A stretch of 64,000 nucleotides of DNA from Athripsodes cinereus (lineage: Eukaryota; Arthropoda; Insecta; Trichoptera; Leptoceridae): the NCBI GenBank assembly GCA_947579605.1, contig OX388318.1:10230001-10294000 (forward strand), read 5' to 3'. Shown here in pieces: positions 31,730 through 43,994 of this stretch. The position numbers and the translations under genes are program-made. How positions within the stretch are numbered: position 1 is the stretch's first letter; the number at the start of each line of letters is the position of its first letter. Below the pieces are notes generated by a model. It was not told the DNA's origin and did no database searches. It worked only from the letters and a program-made list of their open reading frames with translations.

Positions 31730-33545
31730 TACAATACACATAAAGAGAGTCAGGATTGTTGGAAGATGTGCCAACCAACTCGATTGGTGCAGAAATGCCT
31801 AAAATTGGGAAAAATGGTTTCAGTATAGTGTTCTACAAACTCGGTCGGATCTACAGAAAGGGATTCATCGATATCTTCGGAAAAATGATAATATCGAAGT
31901 CGTTATTGGCTGAATTCAAAGATCAGCGATGAAAACAAAAGGTTGTGAGTAGAAATTACGTAAAAATCCATCGTACACAATAGTCTACCACATAAGCTAA
32001 ACCATTGGAGACTAGGTCAGAGATGTTCAGAGATGAAATATAGCGGAGGTTTGTGTTTAGCAATGAACATGACTGTAATAGCTGTAAAATTAAGTTGTTG
32101 CATCAAAACAAACAACTTTATCCGAATGCAAATTTAACACATGAAACATATAAGGCTTAGAAAAGAAAAAGTGTGTCCTGGTTTCAAAAGTAAAATATGC
32201 ATTTGTGACCTTATACAAAGGTTACACCTAGAAATAATATAGAAAATCAACTTCATCCGAAATAGCTATTAGGATTTCTAATGCACACAGTTGCATAATA
32301 TTATCTTAGTGTACGGAATTATTTTTTCATGAACTCTAGCAGTAAAATATAATAAATTAGCAATTGTGCATTCGTTAATATACATAAGTACACACAAAAT
32401 GTATGAATATACCTGAATAATAACACTTGAGAATGTTATCAACAATTTAAAAATATTTCCAACTCAAAAAGCATCGCAATAGAAAGTAAATAGAAATACT
32501 TTATTATTTTTACGATACCTTTTGGTTGTAAGTATTGAGTCAGCTGTTGTTGGAGAGAGTATTGCAGGAACGATGCTTTCACAAAATATGAAACACTTCG
32601 AGTTACCGTAATTCTATCATTCAAATATAAAGTTTGTAGACGAGTTGTTAATATCGAGACTTATAATGTGACATATAAGTCATTGAAATGTTTTTATTTT
32701 AAACTGTTGTCCTTTACAATAATGCACTTTTGTTGTTCCTAATAAACACTTTGAGAAAATAATGATTTATATAAGTTCGTTATTTCAAGAATAAAAATAA
32801 CAGTTACAATGAGATACCTCTTCTTTAAATTTTTTGACACACAGAATAGAAACATTCTTATTAATTATATCTTTTTACCATTGAAATTGCCTCACCTCTT
32901 CTCATAGTAGGTCATTCCTAACAATCTAACTTTTTATTTTGTAGAAACAGTAGATATGTAATAAAAAGGCTCGTTTATGTTATTGGAAAATTTGTTCATA
33001 AATATTACAAGTTATTGAAAATGCAAAAGTAAGAAACAGTTGGTTTTTATGCATTTTATAAGAGGCGAATAGTCTTTTATAGTGAGTCAATGGTTTCTAT
33101 CTTTTTATTTCCTCTGTCTTGAAAACTGACAAGAAAATGACACCTCTACCATTGCTTACACACAACACAACAATCGAATCTATGAAACGTCTGGAAGTTT
33201 CCGAGTGAAAATATCGACATTGAAATTCTTTCAAAATAAAAATAATTTCTACATACCTTAAATTGAGTTGGGTAGAGTTTTCTTCGATTCATGTTTAGTA
33301 TTATTTTTATTTTATTCGTATACAACCAAATATATCATTCTATTTTTGCAATATGTGTGAAAAATAAAATATCTTTCAATGATATGAAATGTCTTGTTAT
33401 ATATGCCATTTATTCTTCTATCTATCAAGCTCTTCACACCAGACTCCTTAAAGAGATGATTCAGGGGCTACTCTTTTTACGTCCCCAAATAGGAATCTTT
33501 ATTTAGAACAATATAAATGTAAAATTTGTATAAAACATATTATTT
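31730..33545. other. A+T-rich sequence, no gene seen
   Basis: No ORF above 71 codons, no recognised repeat. Confidence 0.55.
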
Positions 33546-33548
33546 TAC

Positions 33549-33840
33549 TATTTGACAAAAGTCGTTGACGTTGTTGATAAAGTCTCCAAGCTGAAATGGC
33601 AATGGGCTGGTCATGTGGTAAGACGAGAGGATGGCAGATGGACTTCCAGAATTCTTGAATGGAGATCGTGGGAGGACAAAAGAAGCGTAGGAAGACCCCA
33701 AAAAATATGGGTTGACGATATTGGCCAGATGATGGGAAAACAGTGGTATCGTGTTGCTCGAGATAGGAAAATGTGGAAAAGTTTTGAAAAGGCCTATATC
33801 CAGCAGTGAAGAGAAGAGGGCTAGCAGTAAGTAAGTAAGT
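33549..33840 (+). mobile_element. LINE 3' end, 'AYIQQ' family, open frame
   Basis: An open plus-strand frame reads TKVVDVVDKVSKLKWQWAGH, VVRREDGRWTSRILEWRSWE, DKRSVGRPQKIWVDDIGQMM, GKQWYRVARDRKMWKSFEKA and YIQQ before the stop at 33807-33809. KW.WAGHV.R..DGRW, GRP...W.DDI and AR(D)R..W...EKAY.QQ are the terminal blocks of a widespread animal LINE family. A short GAGAAGAGGGCTAGC linker and (AGTA)n tail (33827-33842) follow. 5'-truncated at ~33549. No stop or frameshift in 85 codons, so a fairly recent insertion. Confidence 0.85.
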
Positions 33841-34019
33841 ATTATACTATTTAGTTCAAGCATTTCTAAATATCACACTTTTGTGCGTAGTTTAGTGGTT
33901 TTGAAAGCAAGTGCTTTTATTTTGAAGAATATCAATTATTAATGTAAGATATCGTATTTACACAAATTCCACTGGAATTCAAATACCGGAAGAACTTTTA
34001 TTTATATAAGTTCTTCTTA

Positions 34020-34165
34020 TTACTATTTCTACTACTGCTACTACTAAGGCATCACGACATATCTTAAAAGTCAGGTAGCCAGCAGATCAGCCATGTAATA
34101 AACATGAGAGTTGTCTTTTCCTTGCCAACAAAAAACATTCAGGAAGGGTTGCAATTTATTTATAT
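34020..34165 (+). repeat. Family A repeat, 5' half
   Basis: CTACTACTAAGGCATCACGA, CATATCTTAAAAGTCAGGTA, GCCAGCAGATCAGCCATGTA, then TTGTCTTTTCCTTGCCAAC and CATTCAGGAAGGGTTGCAA. Breaks off where the 3' half would begin. Confidence 0.75.
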
Positions 34166-34169
34166 CATT

Positions 34170-34990
34170 CATTAAATAATATTTATATGATCTGTGTCAA
34201 ATATTGTTCGTACACTTTTCTTGTTAGTTGTTGGACTTTTATTATTATTGTATCTGGTTAATTTTATATTGCTGAAAGGTTAATTTTAAAACATGTAAAG
34301 ACCTTGTGTTAATAGATATATTTTAAGTGAAGAATTTTATTTTAAGTAATTTAGAAGCAAAATAAATAATATTCTTTATTAACACTAATTTCAGAAATAC
34401 AAACATTACCTACTACTGAAACATAAAGCCTTTCTTTGGTAATATTTTATCCCTGCTCCGACCTTTATTTCGCTCTCATTTCCAGTAATTTGTTCTACGT
34501 AATCAAGAGAAGATTGAAAAATACATAATTGATACAAAGCAAGGGTTTACAAGAAAGGGCGATAGAATCTAATACTGTTGCATAACAATTAATAATCGTA
34601 ATACTAAGTGACTAACACATTGTGATACTCGAAAGCAGATATTCCTTCAGTGGGTATTTTAGAAAAATAGACATAAAACATATTTCTCACATATGTGGAT
34701 GATGTTATAAATAGTTTAAAGATTGAGATAGAACTTGTGAAAATTTACTTCTTAACTCGGTGGCAAAAAAATTAAATTTTCTTAGCTACCAAAATGTAAA
34801 TCAAAGAGAGAGGCCCATCTCACACTTAGGTGTTCTAGTTTTGAGTTCTGCTTCATGTCAGTTAGGTAGATCTCATAATATACTGTTTTCGAAATACTTG
34901 TTAAATTTTATGTATCAATAAATAAAAATAAACAAACAAAAATTTTTAAATTATGAATTTTAACTAATTGACTTTTTACTATATTTGACA
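34170..34990. other. A+T-rich sequence, no gene seen
   Basis: Nothing supportable. Confidence 0.55.
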
Positions 34991-35099
34991 TTTATATACC
35001 TTTGATTTCTCTTTGTGATGTCTTCACCAAATTTTTTTTTAACATTTTTGTACCTTTTTTATAATTATAACATGATTAATGTTATATTGTCTGTAAAAC

Positions 35100-35240
35100 T
35101 TTCGTTTCTTTAGTCTAATTGTTTTGTGTCTTTTTTTGTAACAGATCTTTCCTTTGTTTACATGTTTTGTATGTATACAGAGGTTTAACATGTTAAAGGC
35201 TTTGGCCGTAAATATTTGTAAATAAATAAATAAATAAAAC
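35100..35240 (+). mobile_element. Retroelement 3' end with (TAAA)n tail
   Basis: TTAACATGTTAAAGGCTTTG then GCCGTAAATATTTGTAAATA and (AATA)n. The same ACATGT(A)AAAGGCT..GCCG..(TAAA)n end appears at 36.19 kb and, reversed, at 49.93 kb. T-rich sequence upstream is probably its 3' UTR. No coding part remains. Confidence 0.65.
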
Positions 35241-36099
35241 TTGTCCGCATATTCGAACCAAAATTGTCTTTACATATTAGGCAGGCCTGATTATAATGCT
35301 CACTATGAAATACGCTGTAGTAAGTAAGGTGTACATTGTAAAAAAAAATTGCTTCTATGATATACAAGATTCAGTAAGCTATTAAATAATCATAATAAAT
35401 CAAACAATATGTATTAATTATGTAAAACTACAATAAATATTCCATTTTATATTTTTTTATTATTATAATAATGTTATGAAGAACCTGTAAGTTATCTGCC
35501 AGTTCCATAAAGATAAACGACTCTTAAAGAAAAAGTACTGCATGTCAAAATTTTATTAGTAACTCTAGTTACTACTAGAAGTTGCTTCCGCGAGAATTTG
35601 AAAATGACCTTTTCTTTTTTATGAAACCGAGTGTGAGAGTTACTCATTTGGAAAAAGAAAAACGCTCAGATGAGTGCTTTAAAAAACAAGCGCGTTTTAT
35701 AAAGTGTTAGGAATATTTGATCTATTCCTACTAAATAAGGGCACTTCTCAATTTTTCCTTTGTGTTAGAAGATTTAAGATTGAATTTCAAACAGAAACTC
35801 TCAATCCACATTTAGCGCTTATTCATATAATATTAATATTTCTGTTACCAAATAAAATAAATTCAGTACTGAAATAAATGGAGTAAAACAATTATTTATT
35901 ATTACTTTATAACTATTATGATTGATATCTTAAATTCATTCTTTTCGCTTGCTTATAAAAATGTTACCCAGGATGTAAACATTTCGTTGACATTCTATAC
36001 TGACACTTCAATATTTTCATTTGTTTTCTATAATTGAATGATTTGATTTGACTACATTTATTTATGTATGTTAAAATTTGATTCCCATTTGTGTTTTAT

Positions 36100-36232
36100 T
36101 CTTCGCCAATTGTTGATCTTTTTTTGCTCCAACTGTGTTGTGAATAAGAATTTTGATTTGTTTTTTTTTTATGTATTGCATAACATGTAAAAGGCTCATG
36201 CCGTTGATATGTTTATAAATAAATAAATAAAT
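36100..36232 (+). mobile_element. Retroelement 3' end with (TAAA)n tail
   Basis: TAACATGTAAAAGGCTCATG, CCGTTGATATGTTTATAAAT, AAATAAATAAAT. Same terminus as at 35.2 kb, about 1 kb away in the same direction, again preceded by T-rich sequence. Confidence 0.65.
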
Positions 36233-36239
36233 TATCAAA

Positions 36240-37035
36240 TTCCAGTTCATAAAAAAAAAAATTTGTCACACTTATATACAGGTTTGCTTAGAGAGATGAT
36301 CTCCAGGCAATCATTACATCGAGCATGTATGTTTTTTTTATTTACAACAGTAAAGAGTTTTCATTGCTATTATTGTATTTGAAATTATTATTTGAAAAAA
36401 CATAGTTTGTAGAATAGATTGCGTTCTTCAATTGATATTTCCTGAAATCACTGAGTTTGTGTCATTGTCCAAGAGCATTTCAAAAATGTTATTAAAACAG
36501 TATTATTTCTTTCGTGTCTCGAATTTTTCTCGATAAACACTATAAGGACAATAATAATGAGAATTGAGAGAAATAACTTTCTCTTCGTACAAAAGCAATA
36601 TTGCTACTCTCTTTTTACGAATTCCTAGAAAGTGTTTGCGCTGCATTCAGTTATTTTAGAATTAAAATCTTCAGCAGAGCTAAATGAAATCAATACAGTT
36701 ATTAAACTAAAGAGAAATAACCAAGCAAATTTTCACAATGTTCATCCACCAACTTTGAATTAAATTCATAATAATTCATAATTATAACTTAATCGTGGAG
36801 TCTCTGAAGTGAAATATGTCATTCACTTTTTCTCATCACAGGTTTTGTGTTTAATGTATTTTAACTCTTTTGAGTGTCACTTATTGTAAAACATCTCTTA
36901 AAAAGCAATCAATTGAGCTATGTAATTTAAACTTGAAAACTCATAGATAAGACAAAAGATTGTATGATCCAGGGGTTGTGTCTTTACATTGTGAATATAC
37001 ATTCTTAACAATTTGATATATTAACAAAACACTGT
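36240..37035. other. A+T-rich sequence, no gene seen
   Basis: Nothing supportable. Confidence 0.55.
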
Positions 37036-37039
37036 TTAC

Positions 37040-37156
37040 TTTTCTACTACTACTATACCATCACGGCATATCCCACAAGTGGGGTAGCCAGCAGATCAGC
37101 TGCATGTAAGAAACATGCAAACTGTCCTCTTCGTGCCAATATAAAATCAAGACATT
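37040..37156 (+). repeat. Family A repeat, 5' half, near-identical to 45.6 kb
   Basis: CTACTACTATACCATCACGG, CATATCCCACAAGTGGGGTA, GCCAGCAGATCAGCTGCATG, AAGAAACATGCAAACTGTCC, TCTTCGTGCCAATATAAAAT, CAAGACATT. It differs from the 45.6-kb copy at only a few bases and stops right after AAGACATT, which is also the kind of sequence that bounds the inverted segment in that copy. Confidence 0.88.
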
Positions 37157-37159
37157 TAC

Positions 37160-37900
37160 TTTTCACTTTTGATTTTATTACACAAACACTCTCATTGACA
37201 TTTTCAAGAGTAATTGAATCAATAGTGAAATGTAAACAGTGTTTTATTAATATCAAACATGTTAATATACTATGATTGTACTAGTTGTTCTGAATCTCTT
37301 ATTATTTTTTATTTTTTAATTAAGAATACGACATGCAAATAATATGTTCATTAAATGCAGTTATGAAGTATGTACATTGGTTCATGTTTTGGTATAATTA
37401 TACCTAGTGAATTTAGGAACCTGAATTTTAATAGAAATTATGAATAGTACATATTTTTATAAGTTGACCCACTTTTTTGCTCGAGAAATTTGGTATTGTT
37501 AGTATCAGTTTACGTCATTTTGGCGACAGATATCTCATCGTTTGAAAATATCCTTACAGTGCACAGTATCCTCAAGAACTCTATTGTGTAAGTACGTTAT
37601 ATTACTGCTATGGACTTTGAATGTTGCCTGCTGGGACTTTCTCAAATTGCTTTTGTTTACTACTGCTACTTGATCCTCTTTTCATTGAGCTTTTTCAAAT
37701 AATAACAAGTGTTAAGTTTCTGCGACAGTACAACGGGACGAAGAGTTGACTTATTCTTACCATAACTTTTGTACATTTTCTTCACCCCTTGAGGGGATGT
37801 TAGAAAGACAGAGGGTAACTGTAGAAAAATAATAAACATTGCAATTTGAACATTTACTTTTAAATAATTAGTTTTTAACAAAAAATCACAGAGTTGAATC
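37160..37900. other. A+T-rich sequence, no gene seen
   Basis: Chance ORFs only. Confidence 0.55.
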
Positions 37901-37910
37901 GCTTTATACG

Positions 37911-38312
37911 ATCATCATCATTGCCCTCAACGCTCCTCTCGGGAGCACAGAGCAGAAACCAGCCTCCTCCATTCAGAGCGTCTCTGTGCCAATTGCGTCA
38001 CCTCTTTCCACGATATTCCTTGCGCTCTGATATCGTTGTCATAGGAACGGTGTATTGTGAAAGAAGGACGCCCGGCCCGACGGAACCCGGAAAAACAGTG
38101 CTCTTTTTGGCCAACTATCATTAGGCATTCTCAAAACATGTCCCAGCCAGGACCATCGTCTCTCCTGTATTACGGAGATTACAGGTCTCTGCTGGGTGCG
38201 CCGGCGCACAGCATCATTTGTAACATGTTCATACCATTTGACATCCAAAATCCTTCTAAGACACCTGTTTTCAAAGCTTAGTATCTTCCGCTCCTGAGCC
38301 TTGCTCTACGAT
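37911..38312 (-). mobile_element. LINE 3' end, 'RRWSWLGHVLRM' family
   Basis: The minus strand reads SKAQERKILSFENRCLRRIL, DVKWYEHVTNDAVRRRTQQR, PVISVIQERRWSWLGHVLRM, PNDSWPKRALFFR. It then shifts frame to GFRRAGRPSFTIHRSYDNDI and GISWKEVTQLAQRRSEWRRL, ending VSALCSREER and a stop. Blocks (WLGHVLRM.., GRP.., W.E...LAQ.R..WR.LV.ALC) are the post-RT region of a widespread animal LINE family. A (GAT)n tail follows at 37911-37921. One frameshift near 38110 and a loss around the GRP block inactivate it. Confidence 0.82.
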
Positions 38313-38314
38313 AC

Positions 38315-40250
38315 ATAGCATAAATTTATTGAGTCTGTGTTATTAAAAAATAGATAGAATTAGATTAAAAGTAACGAAGAATGCACTGTTAGTCTTGGTT
38401 TTATTCTACGATAAAGTAAACAACATATTATCTTATGCGTTACCATAAAATAAACATGTGATGACATTATCATTACAGTTATTTTTTTCTAGAACATATC
38501 CACTATTCAACTTGGACTGCATTATAAAATAGAAGTATAAATATCCTACTTCCTTCCGATGCCAAGCAACATTTACAGAGCAAAGCCTTTGAAACAATAG
38601 AACTTGAAGAATTCGAGTTAACTCGAGTCTTTTCAAAACTTCGATCATATGCGATTGCTCCAGATCATAAATGATTTTATTTTTTATTTTATTTTTACAA
38701 TATTTAGAATCAAACAGTCGTTACACAATATGTTGACAATTAATACATTTAACATGTAGACCAGCGAAGATTCCACTCTTACCAGAAATGTCTCAGTCTT
38801 GAGGAAAAAAAAGTAAAAGTTAAAATTCTCTAAAAAAGTCAAAGTAAATTTAAATTTAAAAACAACGATAATACAATACTTAATACGTCTTTAGATAGAA
38901 AGTAAAGCTAAAATTTTCTGAAAAAAGTCAAAGTAAATCTAAAAATATAAAATCTAAAATCCCAAAATACCAGAAATCAAAACAAAACAAGTAAACAAAA
39001 TCATCCATCCAGTATGAGTTACAAAGCCCAATCAAATACACAGCCAATATCCAATGTCCCAAGGATGCTATGATCGAGAGAGCCATGCATTCAAGCAAGC
39101 ACACCCATCCACCCCCCGCCCAAATGTAAGTGATCCAATGCTGCCAAACAGTGAGAGACCGAGATCAATCCACGGGGACCGCTGATGACAACAAGGCCCC
39201 GGACACTCCCGCTCTAAAGTCTTGCTTATTCATGACGAGTATGATGTACCTAATCTAATAAATACGTTAATATTCTTATATGGTTTTTTATGAGTCTCAT
39301 AAATATTTTGGGATAATATTTTATAATAGATTTAAATTAAAATATGTTGTTTAAATATTAATTAGAATAAGTGTCATATTTTAAAACAATTTCGTAGAAT
39401 TGACTTCATAAAGTTGAATATTAATATTTCCGCTTAAAACTTATACAATAAACAGATTCAAACGAACTTCAAGTTGTTCAATACGGTAGGCGTCATTCTT
39501 TTCAATGGCGGAGATTTTTAATTACGATTATGTTATCATTATCAAAAAGTTATTTGAGAAAACTTGTTATTAAAAGTATATTTCTGGAATAATAAACAAA
39601 CTTTTACAAAAGAAAACATTAACAACGATAATAACAACGCAAATACGGACCCTATGAATAGAAAAAAAAGGGAAAAGTTTACTTCGAAACCTCGGGACTT
39701 TGAAAACAAAATATCGGAAAATTTTCGGAATTCTAAAATTAAAACAAAAAAGGGTTATTTAGAAAGGTGGAAGGGCTATGTCTTCGTTTCAAAAAGGGTC
39801 ATTCAAAATTCTAAACGAGCAGCTATTACGGGAAGTAAATGCGATTTATATTGTTTTACTTTTAAACTAGGTACTGACTTTACAAAATTGTCGATGGACT
39901 TAGGAAAAATATTTTTGTAGGCGAGGACTATAAAAGTTTTTAATGGCAAAGTACTAATAAGTTACCTTTAAGGTACCTACCAAAAGTGGGTAATGAATAT
40001 TTTCTTTAAATAAAGGAATTGAGGTAACGTTCTTAGATTTCTTTTTGTAAATTTTTGCTAAGTACATATAAAGTATTTTCAGAATAAAAACAGATTTGAC
40101 GTAAGTCTAACATTTATTTTATAGGTACTTGTATTAATGTTCCAGGGAGTTCACGTAATATTGTAAATAGGTCTCCCATTTTTCGAAGTTTTTATATTTT
40201 CTGTAAATGACGAGTATTCGTAAATCATCACTCATAATAATTTGCGACAA
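38315..40250. other. No gene supported; one unusual low-A/T patch and one ORF
   Basis: 38660-39230 begins with T-rich (TTTTATTT)n, holds two similar AAAGTAAAGCTAAAATTTTC-type blocks (near 38810 and 38900), and ends in a C-rich patch (39040-39230) without coding potential; this looks like a minus-strand retroelement 3' region but I cannot name it. A 118-codon lysine-rich ORF at 39564-39920 has no recognisable domain. Confidence 0.4.
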
Positions 40251-40254
40251 CTTC

Positions 40255-40445
40255 CATAATCGTCAGGCCATATCCCCGGGGTAACCAGTGGATCAACTGT
40301 AAGTAATCTTAGATGTAAATTGACTAATAAACGTAAGGTTTCGCGCACATTTATTTGCAGAACACTTGAAAACTTACAGAAAACAGTAGGAGACTTGTTT
40401 CTTACCGGAGACTCCTTTATTCAACGGCGAGGTTTATCTTCCATT
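40255..40445 (+). repeat. Family A repeat, middle deleted
   Basis: CGTCAGGCCATATCCCCGGG, GTAACCAGTGGATCAACTGT, then TTGCAGAACACTTGAAAACT, TACAGAAAACAGTAGGAGAC and CTTACCGGAGACTCC. The 5' and 3' ends are present but the centre is shortened. Confidence 0.6.
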
Positions 40446-40509
40446 ATTATATTAGATACATATATTTTTATTAACATGAGAAGAAAACATTTAAGCCATA
40501 ATTTTTCTT

Positions 40510-40660
40510 CAAGTCGTGTCGATTTGATGCTGGATAAAGGCCTCTTCATGAGTGACCCATTAACTTCTTTCCTATGCCTTCCACCTGGTCTCCTTTACAT
40601 CTTTGCTCCATCTTATCATCTATCTCCCCACATCCCTAAGAAAGGAAAGATAATTTGTTA
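40510..40660 (-). mobile_element. LINE 3' end, 'AYIQQ' family, decayed
   Basis: The minus strand reads LRDVGR, stop, MIRWSKDVKETRWKA, and in another frame EEAFIQHQIDTT before a stop. It corresponds to W.DDI...RW...EEAYIQQ of the intact tail at 33.6 kb, with stops and frameshifts. Confidence 0.6.
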
Positions 40661-41222
40661 GTTTATTTTATTAGTTAGTCCTCTGGTAACCTCTATGGAA
40701 GAATCTATGACTATGTATGTGGGTAAATAGATGCTTTACTTATGTATAAAAATATGATGTGTATAAGTAGAGGTAGGTACCTACTTTATATTCAAAAGTA
40801 AAGAATTCAGTACAAATGTGCGAAGTCTCCGAAACATTTGTTGTGCATGGGAATTGGATGGGGTCCCATTTGATGCATTTTGCGAATATAAACGATTGCC
40901 TCGCTTCTTGGGTCTATATTCTCTAGAGACATAGTCGTTCACTGGAGCATCTATGAAAATCCAGGATATTGTGCAACTGAAAGCATACTCAGCTGTTATT
41001 TGAATGGAATTATTTATTTTATTTATTCATTCTTTTTGAATCTTCACTGTATGTTTGTACAATAACTAGAACAAGCTTTACTCATCTTATAAGGTAAATG
41101 CCATTTTGGTCATAGCTTTCAAATCACAGATAGTGGTGTTTTTGTTCATTGAAGTAAAACTTCTATGATGGACCTGCCAAAGCATGCTAGTGTTTATGCT
41201 AAGTAACGCATATGTCATATGA

Positions 41223-42826
41223 AATTCCCCTAACAAGCAATGCCAACTTGATCCTTTACCTACCCAACTTCTTAAAGATAATCTAGACCTCCTTATGCCA
41301 ACGATCACACAGATTTTCGAACTCTCCTTAACGCGTGGCATTATACCAGCACTCTGGAAAGTGTCGCATGTAATTCCGCTTCTCAAAAAGAGCACACTCG
41401 ACGCCGACGACGCAACCAATTACCGGCCTATCTCCAACCTTCCTTTTCTATCTAAGGTACTCGAGCGCGTAATTGCATCCCAGCTGACAGCTTACCTTGA
41501 AAGCAACGACTTATATCAGAGTTACCAATTCGCTTACAGGAAAAACCATTCCACCGAATCCGCCCTTACAAGACTGACATCCGACTTAATAACGGGCGTC
41601 GCATCAGGAAACATCGGCCTAGTGACGGTCCTCGACATGAGCGCCGCCTTCGACACCGTGGATCACACAATGCTCCTTCAATGTCTCGAGACCGAATACA
41701 ATATTCACGTAACCATTCTGGAATGGCTGCGATGCTATCTAACCAATAGAAGGTGGTCCGTAAAAGTGGAATCTGGGTCAACCAACGAAGATGTCGTTAC
41801 TCAAGGAGTACCGCAAGGATCAGTCCTTGGTCCAATACTGTTTATATTGTACATAGGATGCATTGACCGCCTCCTGGAAGAGTGTGGCATGCAAAACTAC
41901 GCATACGCCGACGATCGTGTCCTTGTTAGTTTCTGTAGCCCGGATCAAAAGGACAATCTAGTGGCTACCACTGTCCGGTGCGTTGAAAAACTCTCGTCCA
42001 TAATGGCCTAGAGACGCCTAAAACTGAATCCAACCAAAACCGAATTTATGTGGGTTGCCTCCCCAGGACGCCAACATCTCATAGACACCAAACAAATCTC
42101 TGTCACTGGCACCAACATAACACCATCGCGCACAATATCCGTTCTCGGCGTCTTACTGGACGAAGCACTCTCCATGGAAGCCCAAGTATCCAGGACAGTA
42201 AGCACAGCCTTTTTCCACATTCGTCAACTGCATCTCGTATCCAAAAATCTATCTGTAGATGCAGTAAAAAGTCTGATCGCCTCCTTTATCATCTCTCGTC
42301 TGGATTACTGCAACATCATATACACAGGACTGCCCCAGACTCTTCTCAATCGCCTCCAGATGGCTTTTAATGCTGCCGCCAGGACTATCTACAGAGAGAA
42401 CAAGCGTTGCCACATCACTCCACTACTAAAAGATCTACATTGGCTGAGGGTCCCAGAGAGAGTGGAGTTTAAATTGTGTCTCACTGTCCACAAGGCCTTA
42501 TGCGGCACGGCACCCACATGTCAACTCTGTTCCGTCGACGAAACTCCGAGACGACCGCTGCGCTCGGCCTCTTCTGCTGTCAACAAACTCGTGAAACCCA
42601 ATATGGCGAACACCTCCAAATTTGCAGAAAGGAGCTTCAGAGCCGCCGCGCCATCCGTCTGGAACAGACTGCCCACAGATCTGAGGGTGAATCAGTCCAC
42701 AACCACGTTTAGAACCAAGTTGAAAACACTACTGTTCGGGAGAAGTCACGGCGCCCTTGAGATGGTCACGGATCATTAAACGGCGCCACATACATATAAA
42801 TAGTCCGATTATTATTATTATTATTA
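41223..42826 (+). mobile_element. L2/CR1-like LINE, reverse transcriptase with one nonsense codon
   Basis: A single frame runs from SPNKQCQLDPLPTQLLKDN (41226) to a stop at 42777-42779, broken only by TAG at 42009-42011, where the family usually has a tryptophan before RLKLNP.KTE. Counting from Met at 41295: NYRPISNLP (42-50), LDMSAAFDTVDH with the first catalytic Asp (114/120), GVPQGSVLGPILFILY (171-186), and YADD (204-207), the metal-binding pair. After the stop come the thumb and C-terminal parts ending RAAAPSVWNRLPTDLR, TFRTKLKTLLF. The endonuclease and ORF1 are missing: a stop lies at 41220, so it is 5'-truncated. The 3' end CACGGCGCCCTTGAGATGGT leads to GATTATTATTATTATTAT. Clade assignment to L2/CR1 within the Jockey superfamily rests on the C-terminus and ATT tail. 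G+C is clearly above the surroundings. Confidence 0.92.
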
Positions 42827-42829
42827 TGT

Positions 42830-43730
42830 GTGAGTTGGCCTGATATTATAATTTGAATTCACAAAGGTGTTTTATTTTCACATATAAGTAAAAATGTTTA
42901 ATTAATAAAATCTCTTAAGCTTAGTCTACAAATGCATTCCCAGATAAAAAACAAACCAAGAACTTCAAATTTAATGATTCAATGGACAACAACAAAAAAA
43001 CATGAATCAATTAATTAATTAATTCATAATTAAAATTTCAATATACCCCATTAGCAACAGTTTAAAATCAATGTTATATTACAATTATTCAACTTTGATT
43101 ATTCGCATTTGTTATTTCTAGCATAAAAACAAATAAATAATAATAATTATACCTATACCCAACTTTTAATTATCGTAGTTTGATATTTCAAAATTATTCC
43201 AATGATTTTTTTATTAATATTTGAGGCTGGCAATAGCTTCCGGCTATAAAATATTGGAATATCATATTCCTGTGGCAAAACCGTATTATTGTTGCTTCAA
43301 TTAATTTAAATATGTATGATAGGTTTTATAATGTTGATATTTAATTACACATCCCCTAATAAATACATTTATTATTTTCATTAACCATCAAATAAATAAT
43401 TTGCAGTCAGCTACATTGTTTCAGTATCAAAAGTTCATTGAGTATTAATTTTGATTTGTTGGATCCATCCACTTCTACGTTTATGACTGATATTTACTAT
43501 AAAATCTTTTTAGAATAAGGGATTTGGGATGATATCGTGTGGTAAGAGCAAAGTATGTTGTTATGAGACTGTGTAACTGCATCTCATATTCTGTGAAGAC
43601 CAATAGTCTCTGGAAAAGTGTTAAATTGTAAAGCAACCATCTTTGCCAAGACATATTATTGTATGTATTGTTTAAATCCAAAAGAGTATTTTCACTACTT
43701 TCAATTGGTTCACTGTTGAAGAAATACTTA
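42830..43730. other. A+T-rich sequence, no gene seen
   Basis: Nothing supportable before the foldback at 43.74 kb. Confidence 0.55.
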
Positions 43731-43737
43731 GTAGAAA

Positions 43738-43988
43738 TTTGATGAATTGAAACCAACGTTTTGTTTTTCTTGAGATTAAACAACAAAAGAGAGACGTTAT
43801 CCGATTTCTTGGGTCATTATTAAACAATTGATTATGACCAAATAAGTCGAAAGACGTCTCTCTCGTGTTGTTTATTCAATAATAGTAGAACAAAACGCTT
43901 GTTTCAATTTATCCAATTATGGAATTTTACTACTTGTGCACTAGTACTATAAATAACTCAATAGGAACACCGACTATTATTGAATAAA
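43738..43988. mobile_element. Long foldback element
   Basis: Sequence from ~43738 to 43818 is an imperfect reverse complement of ~43834 to 43918. Paired blocks include GAATTGAAACCAACGTTTTG with the complement of AAACGCTTGTTTCAATTTAT, and AAACAACAAAAGAGAGACGT (43778) with ACGTCTCTCTCGTGTTGTTT (43854). A second perfect inverted pair, TTTATTCAATAATAGT (43871) and ACTATTATTGAATAAA (43973), overlaps the right arm. No ORF of note. Probably a MITE or foldback; outer limits are uncertain. Confidence 0.65.
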
Positions 43989-43994
43989 TAACAA

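Noticed and set aside
37894..38281. Plus-strand ORFs of 74-76 codons at 38 kb
   Set aside because: Antisense to a clear minus-strand LINE C-terminus.
39564..39920. 118-codon lysine/asparagine-rich plus-strand ORF
   Set aside because: Composition is what A-rich DNA gives by chance, and no motif is recognisable. Conservation data would be needed to keep it.
42050..42370. 106-codon ORF in another frame of the reverse transcriptase
   Set aside because: Shadow of the LINE frame, which carries the recognisable protein motifs.
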